57,194 nt of DNA from a gamma proteobacterium SCGC AAA007-O20 (lineage in GTDB: Bacteria > Pseudomonadota > Gammaproteobacteria > PS1 > Pseudothioglobaceae): NCBI GenBank assembly GCA_000213395.2, contig AFHY01000004.1, forward strand, positions 1-57,194, given 5' to 3'. Positions 29,412 to 45,896 of the stretch are shown piece by piece; within the stretch, counting starts at the first letter, position 1, and the number at the start of each line of letters is the position of its first letter. The position numbers were made by a program, and so were the translations under genes. The notes under the pieces are model-generated. The model saw only the letters and a list, made by a program, of their open reading frames with translations. It had not been told where the DNA came from and made no database searches.

Positions 29412-30488
29412 ATGGCAATTATTGAGAAGCTCCATATACTTCGGTTTCGAAATCTTAACAACCAATACTTAGAACCAAACACCAACATTAACCTGTTTAT
29501 TGGAGGCAATGGTCAGGGAAAAACAAACCTCATTGAAGCCATATACTATTTAGGCCACAGTCGTTCCTTTAAATCAAAAAATATCAAAGATGTTGTGCCA
29601 TTTGAAAAAGAGTTTCTACAAATCGACGCAGTGGTTGATGATGTTCGTGTTTTACTAAAAAAATCTAAAAATAAAAATACAATTCTTTTTAATCAGCAAA
29701 AGGTTTCTTCTAATAGCAAGCTAACCCATTTAATGCCAACACAAATTATTTCGCCAGATCGTGGTTTTGTTGTTGGCGGGTCTCCAAAATTAAAAAGATC
29801 TTACCTTGATTGGGGGGTTTTTCATGTTAATCCTAGCATTCTTAAAACATATAAATCCTATAACAAAGCCTTAAAAAACACCAACTCACTATTAACAAAC
29901 AACAACAACAACAAGCAACTTGACCACTGGTTGGATCAAATCGCTAAACTTTCAGTTGAAATATCTTCTGCAAGAGTTGACTATATTAAAAAATTAAAAA
30001 ATACTCCTTTTATACCACTAAAAAGCCTCATTAAACAAAACAACAAGTTTGACTTTCTCCTTCAATCAGGGTGGACAAAGGACACTAATCACCTTGATCA
30101 AGAAAGCATTTACAAATACCTAATTAAAAATAGAGGCTCGTTTGCCAGAATTAAGCACCTTAATTATGGACCACATAAGGCAACCATTGACTACTATCTC
30201 AATAACCAAAACGAACAACTCTTCTCTAGAGGCGAGCAAAAAAAATTGTCAATATTTTATTGGATAATGCAGGTGCTTATGTTGGTTGAATTAAACATAA
30301 AACCAATTGTTTTGATAGACGATATTTCTTCAGAGCTAGACCAAGAGAAAATAGACTCAATATTAGATTTTTTAATTAAATTAGAGGTTCAAATTTTTGT
30401 TACAGATATTGGTAATAAGCCACTATCTTTGGATAAAAAAATAGCCACTATTTATCATATTGACAAAGGCGTTATTGTAAAAAAATAG
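29412..30488 (+). CDS. recF: DNA replication/repair protein RecF
   Basis: FIGGNGQGKTNLIEAIYYLGHSRSFKSK, LFSRGEQKKLSIFYWIMQ, IVLIDDISSELDQEK. Confidence 0.96.
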   Translation: MAIIEKLHILRFRNLNNQYLEPNTNINLFIGGNGQGKTNLIEAIYYLGHSRSFKSKNIKDVVPFEKEFLQIDAVVDDVRVLLKKSKNKNTILFNQQKVSSNSKLTHLMPTQIISPDRGFVVGGSPKLKRSYLDWGVFHVNPSILKTYKSYNKALKNTNSLLTNNNNNKQLDHWLDQIAKLSVEISSARVDYIKKLKNTPFIPLKSLIKQNNKFDFLLQSGWTKDTNHLDQESIYKYLIKNRGSFARIKHLNYGPHKATIDYYLNNQNEQLFSRGEQKKLSIFYWIMQVLMLVELNIKPIVLIDDISSELDQEKIDSILDFLIKLEVQIFVTDIGNKPLSLDKKIATIYHIDKGVIVKK

Positions 30489-30605
30489 GCCCTGTTATGG
30501 GTTTAACTTTTTGAGCTGGTTTTGCCACCAAAAAGAGAGCTAAATAAGCAAGATGTGTTGGTGATAAAGAGGGTGCCCATGGTATAATAAATTTATTTTT
30601 ATTGA

Positions 30606-33002
<2,397 letters not shown>

Positions 33003-33106
33003 CCAGCAAAACCCCATGACTTTAATTCAAGCCGTTATGAAAATTATTGATAACGCCCAACTAGTTTTGTAAGATAATAATTACAAATCTTAGAAAAGAG
33101 AAAATT

Positions 33107-33967
33107 ATGTCAAAAAAACATCCGGTTATAGCTATTACAGGATCCTCTGGTGCTGGAACATCAACAGTCAAGAATGCCTTTAACCACATATTTCTAAATG
33201 TAGGCGCAAATCCGGTTATTATCGAGGGCGATAGTTATCATCGTTATGACCGTGATGAAATGAAGCGCGTTATGGAGAAGAAAGAAAGAATTGGAAACAA
33301 ATACTTTAGCCACTTTGGTCCAGAGGCAAATCTTTTTGATGAGCTAGAAAAAACCTTTAAAGATTACGGCGAAAAAGGCCGCTGCAGAAAGCGCTATTAT
33401 TTACACTCAGATGAAGAGGCCCGTCCTTTTGGACAAAAGGCCGGAGAGTTTACGCCATGGGAAGATGTTGGAAAAGATAGCAACCTGCTTTTTTATGAGG
33501 GCCTTCATGGTGGTGTTGTCGATGGTGATATTGATATTGCAAAATACGTTGACCTGTTAATTGGTGTGGTGCCAGTAGTTAACCTTGAGTGGATTCAAAA
33601 GATACACAGAGACAAGGAGCATAGGGGCTATTCAGCTGAAGCCACTGTTGACACCATTCATAGAAGAATGTGGGAGTATATTAACTATATCACCCCGCAA
33701 TTCTCTAGAACCCACATTAACTTTCAGCGTGTGCCAACGGTTGACACCTCAAATCCTTTTATTGCTCGAGATATCCCCACTCTTGATGAAAGCTTTGTGG
33801 TTGTTAGATTTCGAGACCACAAGTACTGCGATTTTGTGTATTTGCAAGATATGGTTCATGACTCGTTTTTGTCTCGCCCCAACACCTTGGTGGTGCCAGG
33901 AGGAAAAATGGGGTTTGTAATGGAGTTAATTTTAAAAGAGCAAATTGAAAAAATGCTCAACCCTTAA
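33107..33967 (+). CDS. prk: Phosphoribulokinase (Calvin cycle)
   Basis: PVIAITGSSGAGTSTVKNAF, IIEGDSYHRYDRDEMKR, FTPWEDVGKDSNLLFYEGLHGGV. Confidence 0.96.
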   Translation: MSKKHPVIAITGSSGAGTSTVKNAFNHIFLNVGANPVIIEGDSYHRYDRDEMKRVMEKKERIGNKYFSHFGPEANLFDELEKTFKDYGEKGRCRKRYYLHSDEEARPFGQKAGEFTPWEDVGKDSNLLFYEGLHGGVVDGDIDIAKYVDLLIGVVPVVNLEWIQKIHRDKEHRGYSAEATVDTIHRRMWEYINYITPQFSRTHINFQRVPTVDTSNPFIARDIPTLDESFVVVRFRDHKYCDFVYLQDMVHDSFLSRPNTLVVPGGKMGFVMELILKEQIEKMLNP

Positions 33968-33971
33968 AGCC

Positions 33972-36428
33972 TTATTTGACTACCACATTGACCAGTTTGT
34001 TTGGCACAATAATAAATTTTAAAATTGTTTTTCCCTCTGTGAATCTTGTCACCCCTTCCTCGGCAAGCACCATCTCTTGAATTGACTGACGTTCGGCATC
34101 GAGTGGCGCCACTAATTTAGCCCTAAGCTTACCATTAACTTGCACAACAAGCTGAACATCTTCTTGGACTAAGGCCGACTCATCAACCTTTGGCCAAAGA
34201 GCATCAATCATGGCCTCTTTGTTGCCTAGTGCAGCCCACAAATGGTGGCATAAATGCGGAATTACAGGACTCAGAGCCTTAAGCATAATCTCAATAGATT
34301 CTTGTCGGACAGCCATCCCTTGAGGAGAGTTATCTTCAAAGCGTGAAAGGGTGTTGTTGAGTTCCATCATCGATGCAATGGCGGTATTAAATGAGTGTCG
34401 CCTCCCAAAGTCATCCCCAACCTTTTTTAGTGACTGGTGAGTTTTCTGTCTCAGTTTCTTTTGGTTGTTGTTAAGAGAGCTTGGAACAAGCGAAGGTGTT
34501 TCAAATGTTTTTGTGTCTGCAATAAACCCAACTATAAGGCGATAAAGTTTATTAATAAAACGATGTGCGCCCTCTATTCCTGAGTCTGACCACTCAAGGT
34601 CTTGAGTTGGTGGTGCCGCAAACAAAATAAACAGACGCGCTGTGTCGGCCCCATACTTGGAAATCATTTCTTGGGGGTCTACAGTGTTTCCTTTTGATTT
34701 GCTCATTTTCGCTCCATCCTTCAATACCATTCCTTGGGTTAAGAGATTTGTGAAGGGCTCGCTACTATTTATAATCCCTTCGTCTCTAAGTAGTTTTGTA
34801 AAAAACCTTGAATAAAGAAGGTGCAAAATAGCATGTTCAATGCCCCCAATATACTGGTCTACGGGCAGCCAATAGTTAGCTCGTTCATCAAGCATAGCCT
34901 TGTTTTGATCAGCGCAAGTGTACCTTGCAAAATACCAGGAAGACTCAAAAAATGTGTCAAACGTGTCAGTTTCTCGTTCTGCAGGAGAGCTACAATTTGG
35001 ACACTGAGTTTGATAGAATTCTGGCATTTTCTTTAATGGCGATCCTACGCCATCAAAATCAACATCTTCTGGAAGCCTTACTGGCAAATCGGTCAGATTG
35101 ACAGGAACAGATCCGCAGTTTTTACAATTAATAATTGGAATTGGACAACCCCAATAGCGCTGTCTTGAGACGCCCCAATCACGTAATCGATAGTTAATTT
35201 TTTGTTTTCCAAGGCCGAGATCGGAAAGAGTTTTGCTGATTGCTTTAAAAGCCTGATCAAAATCCATTCCATCAAAATTGCCAGAATTTATAAGAGTCCC
35301 CTTTTCAACAAACGCCTCTTTGCTGGTGTCTAGCAGGTCGCCAACTGGAGAGATAACTTCTCGCATAGGGATGTTGTATTTTTTTGCAAACTCATAGTCT
35401 CTCTGGTCATGCGAAGGCACGCTCATAACGGCTCCAGTGCCATAGCCCATAAGAACGAAATTTGCAATCCAAATAGGAACATCTTCTCCAGTTATTGGGT
35501 GTTTGCAAATCAGGGCTGAATCAACACCCTTTTTTTCCATTGTCTCCAAGGCGGCCTCTGAAGTTTCCATTGCCTTACACTCGTCTAAGAACGCCTGAAT
35601 TGTCGTGCTTGTTTTCCCTGCTTGAATTGCAAGAGGATGCTCCGCAGCTATTGCAAGATAGGTTGCGCCCATTAATGTGTCGGGGCGAGTCGTGTAGACA
35701 GTTAGTGTGTTTTTATCGTCTAATCTAAAGTCTATATCAATGCCAACAGACTTACCAATCCAATTTTTTTGCATTGTCTTGACTGCCTCTGGCCACCCAT
35801 CAAGTTTTTCTATGTCTTCAAGAAGCTCGTCAGCATAATCAGTAATCTTCATATACCACTGAGATACTTTTTTCTTTTCAACGAGAGCACCAGAGCGCCA
35901 ACCACGTCCCTCAACCACCTGTTCATTTGCAAGCACGGTTTGGTCAACAGGGTCCCAGTTTACAACTGCTTTTTTCTTGTAGACCAGGCCTTTATTGAAC
36001 AGTTTTACAAAGAACCACTGTTCCCAGCGGTAATATTCAGGGTGGCAGGTTGCGAGTTCACGTGACCAATCATAACCAAACCCGAGCTCAATCAACTGCT
36101 CCTTCATGTGCCCTATGTTTTCATAAGTCCATCCGGCAGGCGGCACTTGATTTTGTATTGCTGCATTTTCTGCCGGAAGTCCGAAAGCGTCCCAACCAAT
36201 TGGCTGCAAGACGTTTTTTCCAAGCATTTTTTGATATCTATAAATGACGTCTCCAATACTATAATTTCTAACATGTCCCATGTGGAGTTTTCCAGAAGGG
36301 TATGGAAGCATTGAAAGGCAGAAAAACTTTTCCTTTGTCTGGTCTTCAATCACAACAAATGACTTGTTGTCATGCCAGTATTTCTGGGCCTCTGATTCTA
36401 TTTTTTTGGAGTTATATTCGTATTGCAT
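33972..36428 (-). CDS. leuS: Leucyl-tRNA synthetase
   Basis: [51 protein letters not shown]. Confidence 0.98.
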   Translation of the reverse strand: MQYEYNSKKIESEAQKYWHDNKSFVVIEDQTKEKFFCLSMLPYPSGKLHMGHVRNYSIGDVIYRYQKMLGKNVLQPIGWDAFGLPAENAAIQNQVPPAGWTYENIGHMKEQLIELGFGYDWSRELATCHPEYYRWEQWFFVKLFNKGLVYKKKAVVNWDPVDQTVLANEQVVEGRGWRSGALVEKKKVSQWYMKITDYADELLEDIEKLDGWPEAVKTMQKNWIGKSVGIDIDFRLDDKNTLTVYTTRPDTLMGATYLAIAAEHPLAIQAGKTSTTIQAFLDECKAMETSEAALETMEKKGVDSALICKHPITGEDVPIWIANFVLMGYGTGAVMSVPSHDQRDYEFAKKYNIPMREVISPVGDLLDTSKEAFVEKGTLINSGNFDGMDFDQAFKAISKTLSDLGLGKQKINYRLRDWGVSRQRYWGCPIPIINCKNCGSVPVNLTDLPVRLPEDVDFDGVGSPLKKMPEFYQTQCPNCSSPAERETDTFDTFFESSWYFARYTCADQNKAMLDERANYWLPVDQYIGGIEHAILHLLYSRFFTKLLRDEGIINSSEPFTNLLTQGMVLKDGAKMSKSKGNTVDPQEMISKYGADTARLFILFAAPPTQDLEWSDSGIEGAHRFINKLYRLIVGFIADTKTFETPSLVPSSLNNNQKKLRQKTHQSLKKVGDDFGRRHSFNTAIASMMELNNTLSRFEDNSPQGMAVRQESIEIMLKALSPVIPHLCHHLWAALGNKEAMIDALWPKVDESALVQEDVQLVVQVNGKLRAKLVAPLDAERQSIQEMVLAEEGVTRFTEGKTILKFIIVPNKLVNVVVK

Positions 36429-36451
36429 TCTGAAAAAAATGAGATTATGGT

Positions 36452-37414
36452 TTAGTTAAGTTGAAGGGTGCCTACCAAAGAGCCCACATTACTAAGTTTT
36501 TGATCTGATAGGTACTGACTAATTCCTGTATTTATTTTTTCACAAACAAGAGGATCATAAAAAAGCGCTGTGCCAACCCCAATAGTTGCTGCTCCTGCAA
36601 TAATAAACTCTAGGGCGTCGTTTGCTGAAGTAATGCCGCCTTGACCTATGATAGGAATGCTATGTTTTTTGCTTACTTGATAAACTTGGTGTACCCGCAA
36701 TAAAGCAATTGGCTTGATAGAGGGGCCTGACAGGCCACCTCGGTTGTTGCCAATAACAGGCTTGCGCGTTTCGATGTTAACCGCCATTCCCGTCACTGTG
36801 TTGATCACAGCCAGACCGTCACTTCCAGCGTCAATACATCGAGCTGCATTTTTTGCAATGTCGGTTTGGTTGGGAGAGAGTTTTGTGATGATTGGTTTTG
36901 TTGTGTTTTTGCGACAAATTTCGACAACTCTAAAAGACATTTCAGGGTCGTTTCCAAAAGCAACGCCACCTTCTTTGACGTTAGGACAAGAAATGTTAAT
37001 TTCAACAGCGTCAATATCAGTGTCATCAAAATGTTTTGCAATCTCACCGTACTCTTCAACGCTTGAGCCAGAAATATTAACGATAAACTTTGTTTCATTT
37101 TTATTGAGAGAGGGCATAATTTCATCAATAACAGCCTTTGTACCAGGGTTTTGCAGTCCGATAGAGTTAAGCATCCCGTTGGGGGTTTCAGCTATTCGAT
37201 GAGGCTTGTTCCCTAGACGCGGCTCAAGTGTCGTCCCTTTTAGGCAGACAGCCCCAACTTCGGCATTTGAAAAGCCTTTGATTCGAGTGTACTCCTCGCC
37301 AAATCCAACGCAGCCTGAAAGCAAAATGATGGGGGAGTTTAGTGACATCCCACAAAAACTTGTGTGAAGATTGTTTTGCATTGACGCCATTATACTTTTA
37401 TGACGACTTTGCAT
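36452..37414 (-). CDS. pyrD: Dihydroorotate dehydrogenase, class 1-type (start may be internal Met)
   Basis: [58 protein letters not shown]. Confidence 0.92.
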   Translation of the reverse strand: MQSRHKSIMASMQNNLHTSFCGMSLNSPIILLSGCVGFGEEYTRIKGFSNAEVGAVCLKGTTLEPRLGNKPHRIAETPNGMLNSIGLQNPGTKAVIDEIMPSLNKNETKFIVNISGSSVEEYGEIAKHFDDTDIDAVEINISCPNVKEGGVAFGNDPEMSFRVVEICRKNTTKPIITKLSPNQTDIAKNAARCIDAGSDGLAVINTVTGMAVNIETRKPVIGNNRGGLSGPSIKPIALLRVHQVYQVSKKHSIPIIGQGGITSANDALEFIIAGAATIGVGTALFYDPLVCEKINTGISQYLSDQKLSNVGSLVGTLQLN

Positions 37415-37440
37415 CCACCAACTTGGGCTAAAATATTGAC

Positions 37441-38082
37441 ATGAAAGGTGTTTTTGTTACTGGCAGCAATACGGGCGTAGGGAAAACTACTGTTGCAATT
37501 GAAATTGTGCGACACATGTCTCAAACGAGAGATGTTAAGGTTAGAAAGCCAGTTGAAACAAACTGTGAGCTTAGTGGACAAAACTACATACCTAAAGATG
37601 CAATCGCCCTGTCTGCTGCATGTCAACAACAAGAGGACCTAAAAAAGGTTTGCCCATACTGTTTTGAGATTGAGGCTAGCGCAGAAATGGCCAGCACTGA
37701 GAGCGGTAAAAAACTTACCCTTGAGGACTTGGCGCTGGCCTGCATGTGTGACATTGATGAGAGCTTTGTGGTTGTTGAGGGGGTTGGCGGACTTTACTCC
37801 CCGATAGCTAAAGAAGCTCTTAACGTTGATCTAGCGATTGAGCTCCAACTGCCATTGTTAATTGTGATTCGTGACGAGCTTGGCGCAATTAGCCAGGCTC
37901 TTTTAACACTAGAAGCGGCAAATAATAATAATCTGACAGTAGCAGGTGTTATTTTAAATGTAGTTGAGAACAACAACCTGTCTAACAAAGAGGCGCTTGC
38001 TGCCTATACCAAAACGCCAGTAATTTCTTTCTCTCAAGGCGATTTAGGAGCTTTTTGTTCTGAGATTGAAAAATTAGTCTAG
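37441..38082 (+). CDS. bioD: Dethiobiotin synthetase
   Basis: GVFVTGSNTGVGKTTVAI, VRKPVETNCE, VVEGVGGLYSPIA. Confidence 0.93.
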   Translation: MKGVFVTGSNTGVGKTTVAIEIVRHMSQTRDVKVRKPVETNCELSGQNYIPKDAIALSAACQQQEDLKKVCPYCFEIEASAEMASTESGKKLTLEDLALACMCDIDESFVVVEGVGGLYSPIAKEALNVDLAIELQLPLLIVIRDELGAISQALLTLEAANNNNLTVAGVILNVVENNNLSNKEALAAYTKTPVISFSQGDLGAFCSEIEKLV

Positions 38083-38433
38083 GATGGTTAGGTTTGACTT
38101 CTCGTTTTTGTCGCCTTTGTTCTCGACCTTGTTGTCAAAAAACATACCTTCTCCGTTTTCCTGGGCATAAATAGTGAGAACTGATTCGCAAGGGATAATG
38201 ATTTTTTGAGGCCTTCCACTGAATCTTGCTTTAAAGCTTATAGAGTTGTTTGTTATTAGTCTGCCTTCTGTAGCAGAAGAGCTTATATTCAGAACAATTT
38301 TTCCTTCTTTCGCAAAGCCCTCTGGAACAACAACGCCAGTCTTTTCGCAATCAACTAAAATATGGGGCGTAAGATTTGAGTCCTCAATCCAATCACAATA
38401 GGCACGAATCAAATAAGGAGCAACTCCGCTCAT
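38074..38433 (-). CDS. sspB: ClpXP protease specificity-enhancing factor SspB
   Basis: PYLIRAYCDWIEDSNLTPHILVDCE, SISFKARFSGRPQKIIIPCESVLTIYAQENGEGM; next to sspA. Confidence 0.93.
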   Translation of the reverse strand: MSGVAPYLIRAYCDWIEDSNLTPHILVDCEKTGVVVPEGFAKEGKIVLNISSSATEGRLITNNSISFKARFSGRPQKIIIPCESVLTIYAQENGEGMFFDNKVENKGDKNEKSNLTILD

Positions 38434-38438
38434 GGTGA

Positions 38439-39071
38439 CTACTGGTTAAAGTCCTTTTCAGCAAAAGTAAGACTGTCATGAAACCCTTCTTTTTCAAAAA
38501 GCCTGTTGGCATATGCGCTAATAGGCTTAGCCTTCTCTCCTAATGTGATTCCTAATAAGCCTAAACGCCATAATATTGGAGCAATACAGGCATCAACCAG
38601 AGTCAGTGAGTCGCTCTTAAAATAGAGCTTGTGGGAAAACAAAGGCAAAAGCTCAATAAGGTTTCCATTAAGTGTTTTTCTTGCCGCATCAGCATCTTTT
38701 TTATTACCGTTTAGAATGGTTTTAACAAGCTCATACCAGCAGCCTTTTGCCCGCGTAAAGCGGTAAAGCAACAACCTTTTTTCAGCTTTTTCAATCGGAT
38801 CGACTGGCAAAAGTGGAGGAAAGGGAAAACGCTCGTCCAGATACTCCATGATAACCGACAAGTCATATAAAACCATACCCCTGTCGAATAGTGTTGGCAA
38901 AGTCTGAAAAGGGTTTAGCTCTAAAATCTCTTCGGGCATTTCGTCAAATTTAAGCTCGAAAACCTCTCGTTCAATAGATTTATGTGCCATGACAAAACGC
39001 ACAGCGTGAGACTCTAATTCCTGTGGAGCTGAGTATAGGGTGGTTGAGGCTGGATTAGGTTTAGATAACAT
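38439..39071 (-). CDS. sspA: Stringent starvation protein A (GST-fold)
   Basis: Thioredoxin/GST-like fold pattern, TLPTLFDRGMVLYDLSVIMEYLDERFPFPPLLPVDP; petABC-sspAB synteny. Confidence 0.93.
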   Translation of the reverse strand: MLSKPNPASTTLYSAPQELESHAVRFVMAHKSIEREVFELKFDEMPEEILELNPFQTLPTLFDRGMVLYDLSVIMEYLDERFPFPPLLPVDPIEKAEKRLLLYRFTRAKGCWYELVKTILNGNKKDADAARKTLNGNLIELLPLFSHKLYFKSDSLTLVDACIAPILWRLGLLGITLGEKAKPISAYANRLFEKEGFHDSLTFAEKDFNQ

Positions 39072-39147
39072 AGTTTTATTCCAAAAAAATAAAAAAATTA
39101 CGCCGCTTAGTCAGGGGCGCCGAGGCAAATATAAATTGTATCAGAAT

Positions 39148-39831
39148 TCATTCTCTAGGGCGCCATATGCCATATTTGACGTCTTTCCAATACTCTTTCT
39201 TTAATAGGTAGGTCAAAACAAGCAGGACACCTAAGAACAATAACACCCAAACACCAAGGCTTGTGCGAATTAATTTTGCTGGCTCGCCAACGTAGTCTAG
39301 GAAGTTGGTTATATCTCTAACATCTTGATCAAACTCTGCTTCAGATTTCCCCTCTTTCAGCGACCATAATACGTCAGGCATAGAGGCGTTCTCAAGCACT
39401 TTATTGTTAACACCGAAGACTTTAGAGTCGTCCTCATAAAAGCCCCTTAGGTAGGTATAAATCCAATCAGTGCCTTTGGCTCTCGCAACCAGCGATAAGT
39501 CTGGTGGGGTGACGCCAAACCATTTTGCTGCGCCTTCTTTTGGCATAGCTGTTGTGATTGTTTCTCCAGGCTTTTCTCCGGCAAACATTAGGTGTTCAGC
39601 GACCAATGAATCGCTTAGATTTAAATCTTGAGCAATGCGATTGTAGCGCATAAAGCCTATAGCATGGCAACCAGAGCAATAGTTCATAAAAAGCTTGGCG
39701 CCGTTTTGTAATGAGGCTGTATCTGAAATGTCGGTATTGGCGTGGTCTAAATGCAGATCACCAGCGGCAAACACGTTAAATGAAAGTAAAGTTGACGCCA
39801 AAGCCAGTTTTATTTTTATGTGTTTCTTCAT
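39148..39831 (-). CDS. petC: Ubiquinol-cytochrome c reductase, cytochrome c1
   Basis: CSGCHAIGFMRYNRIAQDL heme motif, C-terminal TM. Confidence 0.95.
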   Translation of the reverse strand: MKKHIKIKLALASTLLSFNVFAAGDLHLDHANTDISDTASLQNGAKLFMNYCSGCHAIGFMRYNRIAQDLNLSDSLVAEHLMFAGEKPGETITTAMPKEGAAKWFGVTPPDLSLVARAKGTDWIYTYLRGFYEDDSKVFGVNNKVLENASMPDVLWSLKEGKSEAEFDQDVRDITNFLDYVGEPAKLIRTSLGVWVLLFLGVLLVLTYLLKKEYWKDVKYGIWRPRE

Positions 39832-39834
39832 AGG

Positions 39835-41058
39835 CTATTCCGTCAGCCTTTCTGGGACTTCTTTGGTTTTTCCTATTGAGGTGTACCAAGGCATCAAAAT
39901 AAAAAATCCAAAATAGAGGACAGTAAAAAAACGAGCAAGGAAGACATTAAGCGGAGTAACCGGCTGCATGCCAAGCCATCCCAGCATAACAAAGCTAACA
40001 ACAAAAACACCAAGCACCCACTTATAAATTGGGCTACGATAACGAATAGATTTAACCGGACTTCTGTCCAACCAAGGCAGGAAAAACAAGATAAGAAGGG
40101 ACGCACCCATCGCCAATACGCCTGGGAATTGTGAGCCAAACATTGGAGGAACTGCCCTCAACACTGAGTAGAAAGGGGTTAGGTACCATAGTGGCGCAAT
40201 GTGTTCTGGTGTTTGAAGGGGGTTGGCCTCTATAAAATTTGCGTGCTCAAGAAAGTAGCCGTTAAGGCCCGGAGCGTAGAACACCACAGCACAAAAGATC
40301 CACAAAAATGCGACTGCACCCATGGTGTCTTTAACGGTGAAATAAGGGTGGAACGGGATGCCGTCCTTGGGAATGCCGTCCTTGTCTTTGTTTTTCTTTA
40401 TCTCGATGCCATCTGGATTGTTTGAACCAACCGTATGAAGAGCAACAATATGCAAGAAAACAAGTACAACTAAAATAAGCGGCAAGGCAATTACATGCAA
40501 AGAAAAAAAGCGGTTTAGTGCGGCGTCCCCTACAGCATAATCGCCTAAAATCCAAACCAGCAGGTCTGGTCCGATTACCGGCACAGAGCCAAATAGGGAG
40601 ATTATAACTTGAGCGCCCCAGAAAGACATCTGTCCCCAAGGCAAAACGTAGCCCATAAAGGCTTCTGCCATTAAAGCAATGTAGAGCAACATCCCAAGAA
40701 TCCAAATCAACTCTCTTGGCCCTTTATAGGAGCCGTAAAGAAGAGCACGATACATATGGAGATAAATTACCACAAAAAATGCAGAAGCTCCAACCGAGTG
40801 AAGATAACGAACCAGCCAGCCCCATTCGACGTCACGCATAATGTATTCCACTGACGCAAAAGCATTCGCGGAGTCAGGCTTAAAGTGCATAGTTAGAAAA
40901 ATTCCAGTAACTAACTGCATGACCAGCATCAGAATAGCAAGACTACCAAAAAAGTACCAAAAATTAAAATTTCTTGGTGTGTAATATTCAGCTAAATGCT
41001 CATTCCACACCTTGGTGAGGGGAAATCTTTGGTCTATCCAGCTTTCTTTGTTTTTCAT
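39835..41058 (-). CDS. petB: Ubiquinol-cytochrome c reductase, cytochrome b
   Basis: LVTGIFLTMHFKPDSANAFASVEYIMRDVEWGWLVRYLHSVGASAFFVVIYLHMYR, GYVLPWGQMSFWGAQVI. Confidence 0.97.
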   Translation of the reverse strand: MKNKESWIDQRFPLTKVWNEHLAEYYTPRNFNFWYFFGSLAILMLVMQLVTGIFLTMHFKPDSANAFASVEYIMRDVEWGWLVRYLHSVGASAFFVVIYLHMYRALLYGSYKGPRELIWILGMLLYIALMAEAFMGYVLPWGQMSFWGAQVIISLFGSVPVIGPDLLVWILGDYAVGDAALNRFFSLHVIALPLILVVLVFLHIVALHTVGSNNPDGIEIKKNKDKDGIPKDGIPFHPYFTVKDTMGAVAFLWIFCAVVFYAPGLNGYFLEHANFIEANPLQTPEHIAPLWYLTPFYSVLRAVPPMFGSQFPGVLAMGASLLILFFLPWLDRSPVKSIRYRSPIYKWVLGVFVVSFVMLGWLGMQPVTPLNVFLARFFTVLYFGFFILMPWYTSIGKTKEVPERLTE

Positions 41059-41067
41059 GATTTCCTC

Positions 41068-41685
41068 TTATGAGATTTCTGGGTCAACCCCGATACGAAT
41101 AAGTGTATCAGAAACATAATGATACGGTGGAATCACCAAATTGGTTGGAGCAGGCACGCCAGCATATACTCTACCAGCAAGGTCAAACTTTGAGCCATGA
41201 CAAGGGCAATAAAAACCACCCTTCCAGCTCTCACCGCCTAAATCCGCCGCGCCAGGCTCTGGGCGATAAGTTGGAGAGCAGCCCAGGTGAGTACAAACGG
41301 CAACAATAACTGCAACCTCTTCTCTATTTTTAATAGATCGAAAATTAGTAGTCACATATTTAGGCTGCTGGTTTTTAGAGTAACCAGAACCATCCGGGTC
41401 AGACAAATTCTTAATAACAGCTGCTGACTCAAGCGCCGCAAGAGCTTCAGCGCCACGCTTGAAAATCCATACTGGTTTTTTACGCCACAAAACACGAACT
41501 AATTGGCCGGTCTGGAGTTTTGAAATGTCTACATCAACTGGGGCGCCTGCAGCCCTTGTTCTTGCTGAAGGCTTCCACGTTGACAAAAAAGGCCAAGCAA
41601 CAAAACCAACCCCGACGGCGCCAACCACACTAGTTGCTTGAGTTAAAAAGCGCCTTTTCTTTAGGTCTATTGTTTGTTCTGGCAT
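41068..41685 (-). CDS. petA: Ubiquinol-cytochrome c reductase, Rieske iron-sulfur subunit
   Basis: CTHLGCSP and CPCHGSKFD Rieske motifs; twin-arginine-like N-terminus KKRRFLTQAT. Confidence 0.97.
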   Translation of the reverse strand: MPEQTIDLKKRRFLTQATSVVGAVGVGFVAWPFLSTWKPSARTRAAGAPVDVDISKLQTGQLVRVLWRKKPVWIFKRGAEALAALESAAVIKNLSDPDGSGYSKNQQPKYVTTNFRSIKNREEVAVIVAVCTHLGCSPTYRPEPGAADLGGESWKGGFYCPCHGSKFDLAGRVYAGVPAPTNLVIPPYHYVSDTLIRIGVDPEIS

Positions 41686-41775
41686 ATAGGAGTTTGTTCA
41701 GTATTTAAGTAAAAAACCGCACTATTATAAAGTAAATGGCTCTTATTTAAAAGCAAAAAAATGAACCAATGCAGC

Positions 41776-42081
41776 CTATGATTGGTTTTTATCTAGCTTA
41801 ATTGAAACAGTTTTGATTAATGTCAGTCCTTCGATCTGTTGAATGATATCCAACAACGCTAGCTGTTGTTTTTTAGCTCGATACGCAATTGAAGGGTTGG
41901 GCGCCAAAAGGGTTACCTTTTGCTCCTTAACCAAGCATAAAGTAATGCCCTTAAATTGAGGAGGCAACAAGCCCTGTAACAGGGAATTAAAATGGTTATG
42001 CATTTTTGCTTTTTCAAACATCTCGCCCAATTCGCCACTAGGCTTAAAATTTGTAAGGTTTGCTGTTGTTTTATCTTTCAT
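41776..42081 (-). CDS. DUF721/DciA-like protein
   Basis: Size and position divergent from secA; LVAPNPSIAYRAKKQQLALLDIIQQ-like pattern (here LLAPNPSIAYRAKKQQLALLDII). Confidence 0.6.
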   Translation of the reverse strand: MKDKTTANLTNFKPSGELGEMFEKAKMHNHFNSLLQGLLPPQFKGITLCLVKEQKVTLLAPNPSIAYRAKKQQLALLDIIQQIEGLTLIKTVSIKLDKNQS

Positions 42082-42128
42082 CTATGGGAAAATACCAACG
42101 TTTTATCTAATTATTGTTTTGTTATCAT

Positions 42129-44792
<2,664 letters not shown>

Positions 44793-44858
44793 TGAGGATA
44801 TTATTGTTAGTGCTATAATCAAGAGATGCTTAGCCTTAGCAACACTATGCAACAATAG

Positions 44859-45896
44859 ATGACTAGAATAAGCCTAATTAAACCTGATGACTGGCACCTT
44901 CACCTTCGAAGCGGTGAGGCCCTGAAGTCGATCGTTGGTATGAGCGCCAGACAAATGGGCAGAGCCATCATCATGCCCAATCTTTCATCCCCAGTAAAAA
45001 GTGTTCGGCAAGCTCAGGCCTATCGCAAAGAAATTATGAAAGCTCTTCCAACAAACAGCGGATTTAATCCGCTTATGGTGCTTTACCTAACAGATGGCAC
45101 TACCCCAAAAGAGATAGAATCTGCTGGAGCCACGCCCGAAATTTATGCTGCAAAGCTATACCCTGCTGGCGTAACCACTAATTCCGATGACGGAGTAACA
45201 AATGTCACTAATATTTATCCAGCGCTTGAGGCGATGCAAAAGGAAGAAATCCCTTTATTGGTTCATGGCGAAGTGACCGATCCTGAAGTCGATGTATTTG
45301 ATAGAGAGTCGGTCTTTATTGAAAAAGTCCTTGATAGAGTTGTTAAAGATTTTCCGGGCCTTAAAATTGTGCTTGAACATATCACAACTAAAGATGCTGT
45401 TGATTATGTGCTTCGCTGTAAAGACAATATAGCGGCAACAATAACTCCTCATCATTTACTGGCAAACAGAAACCATATGCTTGTAGGAGGAATTAAACCA
45501 CACTATTATTGCTTACCAGTCTTGAAGAGACACAACCCTGATCAGAAGGCGCTACTAAAAGCCGCTATTTCTGGCAATCCAAAATTCTTCTTAGGAACTG
45601 ATTCTGCTCCACATGATCGAGAGAAAAAAGAATCCGCTTGTGGTTGTGCAGGTATTTTTAGTGCTCATGCAGCTATTGAGCTCTATGCCGAGGTCTTTGA
45701 TGGAGAAGGATCGATAGAAAGGCTTGAAGGATTTGCTTCTATTTTTGGGCCAGATTTTTATGGCTTGCCTCACAATCGAGAAAAAATTACTCTAGAAAAG
45801 TCGCCTTGGAGGGTGCCGGATCATTATGAGTTTGCAGGATCAAAGTTGACGCCTTTTTTTGCAGGGGCTGAGCTTTCATGGAAGCTTTTATCCTAA
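44859..45896 (+). CDS. pyrC: Dihydroorotase
   Basis: [55 protein letters not shown]. Confidence 0.96.
   Translation: MTRISLIKPDDWHLHLRSGEALKSIVGMSARQMGRAIIMPNLSSPVKSVRQAQAYRKEIMKALPTNSGFNPLMVLYLTDGTTPKEIESAGATPEIYAAKLYPAGVTTNSDDGVTNVTNIYPALEAMQKEEIPLLVHGEVTDPEVDVFDRESVFIEKVLDRVVKDFPGLKIVLEHITTKDAVDYVLRCKDNIAATITPHHLLANRNHMLVGGIKPHYYCLPVLKRHNPDQKALLKAAISGNPKFFLGTDSAPHDREKKESACGCAGIFSAHAAIELYAEVFDGEGSIERLEGFASIFGPDFYGLPHNREKITLEKSPWRVPDHYEFAGSKLTPFFAGAELSWKLLS

Noticed and set aside
29898-29922. AAC-rich microsatellite in recF (NNNNNK)
   Set aside because: Short codon run in an Asn/Lys-rich AT-biased protein; not remarkable enough on its own.
33033-33055. Inverted repeat CGTTAT...ATAACG after gyrB as terminator
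   Set aside because: Only a 6-bp stem with an 11-nt loop and no T tract; insufficient support.
36714-37202. 162-aa plus-strand ORF opposite pyrD
   Set aside because: Shadow ORF over a conserved DHODH frame; no independent evidence.
40331-40705. 124-aa alternate-frame ORF within petB
   Set aside because: Same strand, different frame from a well-conserved cytochrome b; sequence lacks family features.
36452-42081. petABC-sspAB cluster as novel association
   Set aside because: Adjacency of bc1 genes with sspA/sspB is a known common arrangement in Gammaproteobacteria and Betaproteobacteria.
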